From contig DATFWQ010000010.1 of assembly GCA_035259145.1 (NCBI GenBank), positions 1 to 16,077 on the forward strand: 16,077 nt of DNA. The letters are read 5' to 3'. This DNA comes from CF-161 sp035259145 (GTDB lineage: Bacteria > Chloroflexota > Dormibacteria > Dormibacterales > Dormibacteraceae). The notes under the pieces are model-generated. The model was not told the DNA's origin and ran no database searches. It saw nothing but the letters and a program-made list of their open reading frames with translations. Position 1 is the first letter of the stretch. Each line of letters opens with the position of its first letter. Position numbers and translations under genes: made by a program. Shown in pieces: positions 14,284 through 16,077 of the stretch.

Positions 14284-15015
14284 CTAGTCCGGCAGGGGTG
14301 CCACGCTGCCCGTGGGGGAGCCGCCTCTGAACGCTCCGGGTCGTCCCCAGCGGCCCATCCCGCCGTCGAAGTTGATCGCCATACCGTCGGCATAGACCTC
14401 CGGTTGCTGTTCGCGATGCGGCGTGTGGCCGTGGACCACGCGCCTGGCGCCGGTGCGGCGGAGCCATCCTTCGAGGCGCAGCCGTTGACGGCGGAAGACG
14501 CCTCGGGAGGTCATCGTGCGGACCAGCGGGTCGGTGTCACCGGCTTGCAGGAGCCGGCACACCTCGCTGTTGATGGCCCGGACCGGGTTCGGGTCGCCCG
14601 TCAGGATGAGTCCGCCCAGCTCGTCGCTGTCACAGTGCTGGACCAGCGTGCCGTCTTCCAGCATCAGCATGGCCGGGCGCCGCCGCAGCCACCCCTGAAG
14701 CCCCTCGTCCCGGGCCAGCTCCTCGAGGTCGTGCGGCTGTCCCCCGGCTCCCATCCAGGCGTGCACGCCAGGCCCACGATCGATCCGGTCGCGGAGTGCC
14801 CCAAGCATCAATACCTCGTGATTGCCAAGAAGGGCGGTGCTATTGGGGCGATCGCGGGCGTACCTCAGCGCTCCGACGCCGAAAGGCCCGCCGTCCACGA
14901 GGTCGCCCAGGAAAATCGTGCGCCAGTGATCGGCGGGGTAGGGTTTGAGCGCGGCGAAGAGGCGCTCCAGATCTCCGTGGACGTCGCCGACGATGAGAAC
15001 CGGCAGGTCAGCCAA
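14284..15015 (-). CDS. Calcineurin-like metallophosphoesterase (PrpA/ApaH-like)
   Basis: The 243-residue protein carries all the dimetal phosphoesterase motifs: G-D-V-H-G-D (10-15), G-D-L-V-D-G-G (37-43), G-N-H-E (64-67), a candidate metal His at 127 (L-V-Q-H-C) and G-H-T-P-H (196-200). The layout resembles bacterial PrpA serine/threonine phosphatases and ApaH diadenosine tetraphosphatases; the substrate is not decided by sequence. The start is TTG 15015, which overlaps the stop of the upstream Nmad3-like gene by eight bases (TTGGCTGA), so the two are translationally coupled. It is followed on the same strand by hpt after a 154-base gap. Confidence 0.88.
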   Translation of the reverse strand: MADLPVLIVGDVHGDLERLFAALKPYPADHWRTIFLGDLVDGGPFGVGALRYARDRPNSTALLGNHEVLMLGALRDRIDRGPGVHAWMGAGGQPHDLEELARDEGLQGWLRRRPAMLMLEDGTLVQHCDSDELGGLILTGDPNPVRAINSEVCRLLQAGDTDPLVRTMTSRGVFRRQRLRLEGWLRRTGARRVVHGHTPHREQQPEVYADGMAINFDGGMGRWGRPGAFRGGSPTGSVAPLPD

Positions 15016-15652
15016 GCTGGGCGAGCTCGTGAAGACGGCGCTCGCCCAGGCCGGTCAGCCGGCGGACGGCTCTGGTGTGCGAGCCGATCGTCTGCAGTTC
15101 ACTGCGGTGGCGAGGCCACGTCCACCCGTGGCCGAATACGTGCTCCGCCTGTGAGCGGTGAAACGGCACGGCCCGCTCGAGGAAGCAGCTGTGATCTTCA
15201 CCCCTGAATATCCAGAAGGAGTTCCACTCGCCGCCCGCCCGCGCGCGACGGACGTGCGCGTTGCTCTCCCACCACCCTGGTCCGGGGTCATCCCGGATGT
15301 CCTGTTTGATCTCAGCGATGAGCAGAGAGCCAACCAGGAAGAAGCCGGGCGGCGCCCCGCCGGAGGGGTGCAGACGAGCCATGAATAAGATGGTGTCCCC
15401 CGGGCACGCCCGGCGGAGGCTGAAGGCACGACCGGCGGTGCGGCAGTTGTCGCCGTAGGTCGGGGGATTTCCATCCAGGTCTGGGTCGATGTGGACCGCG
15501 CGGTCATCCCAGACCTCAGGCAGACGCCGCATCGGCGGCGCCCAGGGTTGGGCCTCCGGGATTGGGTAAACCACGAACGAGCCGTCGGGGAACAGCGGCG
15601 AGCGCACGCGGTGTGCCGCATTAACGCCGACATTGGCCAGGAAGGCGGCCAT
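15008..15652 (-). CDS. Nmad3-like putative nucleotide-modification-associated protein
   Basis: From ATG 15652 the protein is 214 residues. Its start (F-L-A-N-V-G-V-N-A-A-H, R-S-P-L-F-P-D-G-S-F, P-I-P-E at 30-33), the middle T-Y-G-D and the P-G-D-T-I-L-F-M-A-R-L followed by F-F-L-V-G-S-L fit what I recall of the Nmad3 domain. That domain was predicted by comparative genomics to act in DNA or nucleotide modification systems. The assignment is from memory of motif layout, and no biochemical activity is established. The frame is open to 15712, but a TACTAT box seven bases before ATG 15652 supports this start and a leaderless mRNA. The coupled downstream phosphoesterase suggests a two-gene unit acting on a nucleotide or phosphate ester. 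Confidence 0.6.
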   Translation of the reverse strand: MAAFLANVGVNAAHRVRSPLFPDGSFVVYPIPEAQPWAPPMRRLPEVWDDRAVHIDPDLDGNPPTYGDNCRTAGRAFSLRRACPGDTILFMARLHPSGGAPPGFFLVGSLLIAEIKQDIRDDPGPGWWESNAHVRRARAGGEWNSFWIFRGEDHSCFLERAVPFHRSQAEHVFGHGWTWPRHRSELQTIGSHTRAVRRLTGLGERRLHELAQLG

Positions 15653-15659
15653 GGTCGCG

Positions 15660-15665
15660 ATAGTA
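15660..15665 (-). promoter_or_regulatory. -10 box of the Nmad3-like gene, leaderless type
   Basis: TACTAT on the minus strand fits TANNNT and ends seven bases before ATG 15652, where transcription would begin. No ribosome site is present between them. A -35 match is not clear. Confidence 0.5.
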
Positions 15666-15761
15666 GAAGAACCGTGCTTGTGGTCATCGGCGGCGGCTGC
15701 TACCGCACGCACCAGCTCAGGGAGGCGCGGGGCAGGGTGCGCTGCATCTCAGACGAGCAGG

Positions 15762-15767
15762 TAAACT
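15762..15767 (+). promoter_or_regulatory. Possible -10 box for the tRNA-Trp/tRNA-Ile unit
   Basis: TAAACT lies 14 bases before the first base of mature tRNA-Trp, giving a short leader for RNase P. The region 17 bases upstream (GCGCTG) is a poor -35, so this is tentative. Confidence 0.4.
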
Positions 15768-15781
15768 TGGCCTCTGGCCAA
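15767..15781. repeat. Palindrome TTGGCC-TCT-GGCCAA abutting tRNA-Trp
   Basis: Perfect 6-bp arms with a 3-base loop end directly at the tRNA 5' base. It would cover the transcription start of the tRNA unit, or form a hairpin in the tRNA 5' leader. Confidence 0.45.
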
Positions 15782-15859
15782 AGGGGCGTAGCTCAGTCTG
15801 GTCAGAGCATCGGTCTCCAAAACCGAGGGCCGAGGGTTCGAATCCTTCCGCCCCTGCCA
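15782..15859 (+). tRNA. tRNA-Trp (anticodon CCA)
   Basis: The cloverleaf is complete. Acceptor AGGGGCG pairs with CGCCCCT, the D stem is GCTC/GAGC, the anticodon stem TCGGT/ACCGA holds loop CTCCAAA, the variable loop is 5 bases, and the T stem GAGGG/CCTTC has one G-T pair and loop TTCGAAT. The discriminator is G15856 and the 3' CCA (15857-15859) is encoded. It is followed after 7 bases by tRNA-Ile, so both are probably co-transcribed. Confidence 0.95.
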
Positions 15860-15866
15860 ATCCCGC

Positions 15867-15942
15867 GGGCCGCTAGCTCAACTGGCAGAGCGCCGTGCTG
15901 ATAACGCGGAGGTACCTGGTTCGAGTCCAGGGCGGCCCACCA
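15867..15942 (+). tRNA. tRNA-Ile (anticodon GAT)
   Basis: Acceptor GGGCCGC pairs with GCGGCCC. The D stem is GCTC/GAGC, the anticodon stem CCGTG/CGCGG has one T-G pair and loop CTGATAA, and the T stem is CCTGG/CCAGG with loop TTCGAGT. The discriminator is A15939 and CCA is encoded at 15940-15942. This GAT isoacceptor often sits in rRNA operons, but here it is next to tRNA-Trp. The recombinase frame from the right ends inside its antisense. Confidence 0.95.
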
Positions 15943-16077
15943 ATCGGGACAGTATAAGAACCGGCCGGAGGGGTAGCCGGAAGGTCGGTTTGATGACCCT
16001 CCGGCTCTCGATCCTGACCTCCTCCACCAGCTCTCGGAGCAGTGAGGTCGAAGCAGCCGGCGCGAGCCTGGACCAGC
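15878..16077 (-). CDS. Probable serine recombinase, C-terminal end (partial)
   Basis: Reading from 16075 leftwards, 65 codons are open to a TGA at 15880-15878. The first part contains L-L-R-E-L-V-E-E-V-R-I-E-S, then I-K-P-T-F-R-L-P, a pattern I recognise from the C-terminal tails of large serine recombinases (the strand after the coiled coil ending in P-x-F-R-x-P). The last 19 residues (G-R-P-G-L-E-P-G-T-S onward) are simply the antisense of tRNA-Ile, so the frame runs through the tRNA gene. The catalytic domain lies outside the window. A tRNA-adjacent integrase end suggests the border of an integrated element. It is a short match and could be another protein. Confidence 0.5.
   Translation of the reverse strand, partial: WSRLAPAASTSLLRELVEEVRIESRRVIKPTFRLPLRPVLILSRLVGRPGLEPGTSALSARRSAS
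15964..16005. repeat. Inverted repeat GCCGGAGGG-N24-CCCTCCGGC
   Basis: Perfect 9-bp arms (15964-15972 and 15997-16005) lie within the recombinase tail, between tRNA-Ile and the right edge. The length and position are compatible with a recombinase arm site or a 3' hairpin of the tRNA transcript; no U-run follows. Confidence 0.45.

Noticed and set aside
14128..15207. A 359-codon plus-strand open frame opposite hpt, phosphoesterase and Nmad3-like genes
   Set aside because: It covers three recognisable minus-strand genes and has no protein signature of its own.
1..16077. CRISPR array, insertion sequence or rRNA gene
   Set aside because: No regularly spaced repeats, transposase motifs or rRNA sequence were seen when reading the window.

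Overview
The window is dense, high-G+C bacterial DNA. Several traits point to a Gram-positive-type or related terrabacterial lineage (Actinobacteriota, or a Chloroflexota/Dormibacterota-like group): apparently leaderless starts behind TANNNT -10 boxes, a CGAAC-N4-GTTCG LexA-type box, lipoprotein signals, and a stand-alone 5'-3' exonuclease. The sequence alone does not settle the phylum. No stretch longer than about 300 bases lacks a gene.

Layout. At 1-573 (minus) a small ABM-type monooxygenase is followed by the start of a secreted SpaA/Cna_B-like protein that runs off the left edge and seems to begin at CTG. A stand-alone 5'-3' exonuclease (plus, 581-1447) diverges from them and converges on a cupin (minus). 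Next comes a large RCK-pore-RCK potassium channel-like protein (minus), with a strong hairpin after its stop. From 10642 down to 3722 a long minus-strand series runs: ECF sigma factor, membrane anti-sigma-like protein, secreted beta-propeller protein, creatininase-family hydrolase, then after a 144-base gap with a good promoter, an oligopeptide-type binding lipoprotein and two permeases. No ABC ATPase gene is present.

Divergent from that sigma gene is a plus-strand operon: glpD (apparently leaderless, with a 22-bp inverted repeat over its -10), a second ECF sigma factor overlapping the glpD end, and one base later a fusion of an O6-methylguanine-DNA methyltransferase with a C-terminal Ada-type four-cysteine domain. 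This sigma/alkylation-sensor pair is the best candidate here for an undescribed regulatory system. It resembles a sigma/anti-sigma pair in which the partner is a DNA-damage acceptor protein.

Convergent to it on the minus strand are an Nmad3-like gene, an overlapping metallophosphoesterase gene, and hpt, with a perfect LexA-type box just upstream of hpt. At the right edge lie tRNA-Trp(CCA) and tRNA-Ile(GAT). The tail of a probable serine recombinase enters from the right on the minus strand, and its reading frame ends inside the antisense of tRNA-Ile, suggesting the edge of an integrated element.
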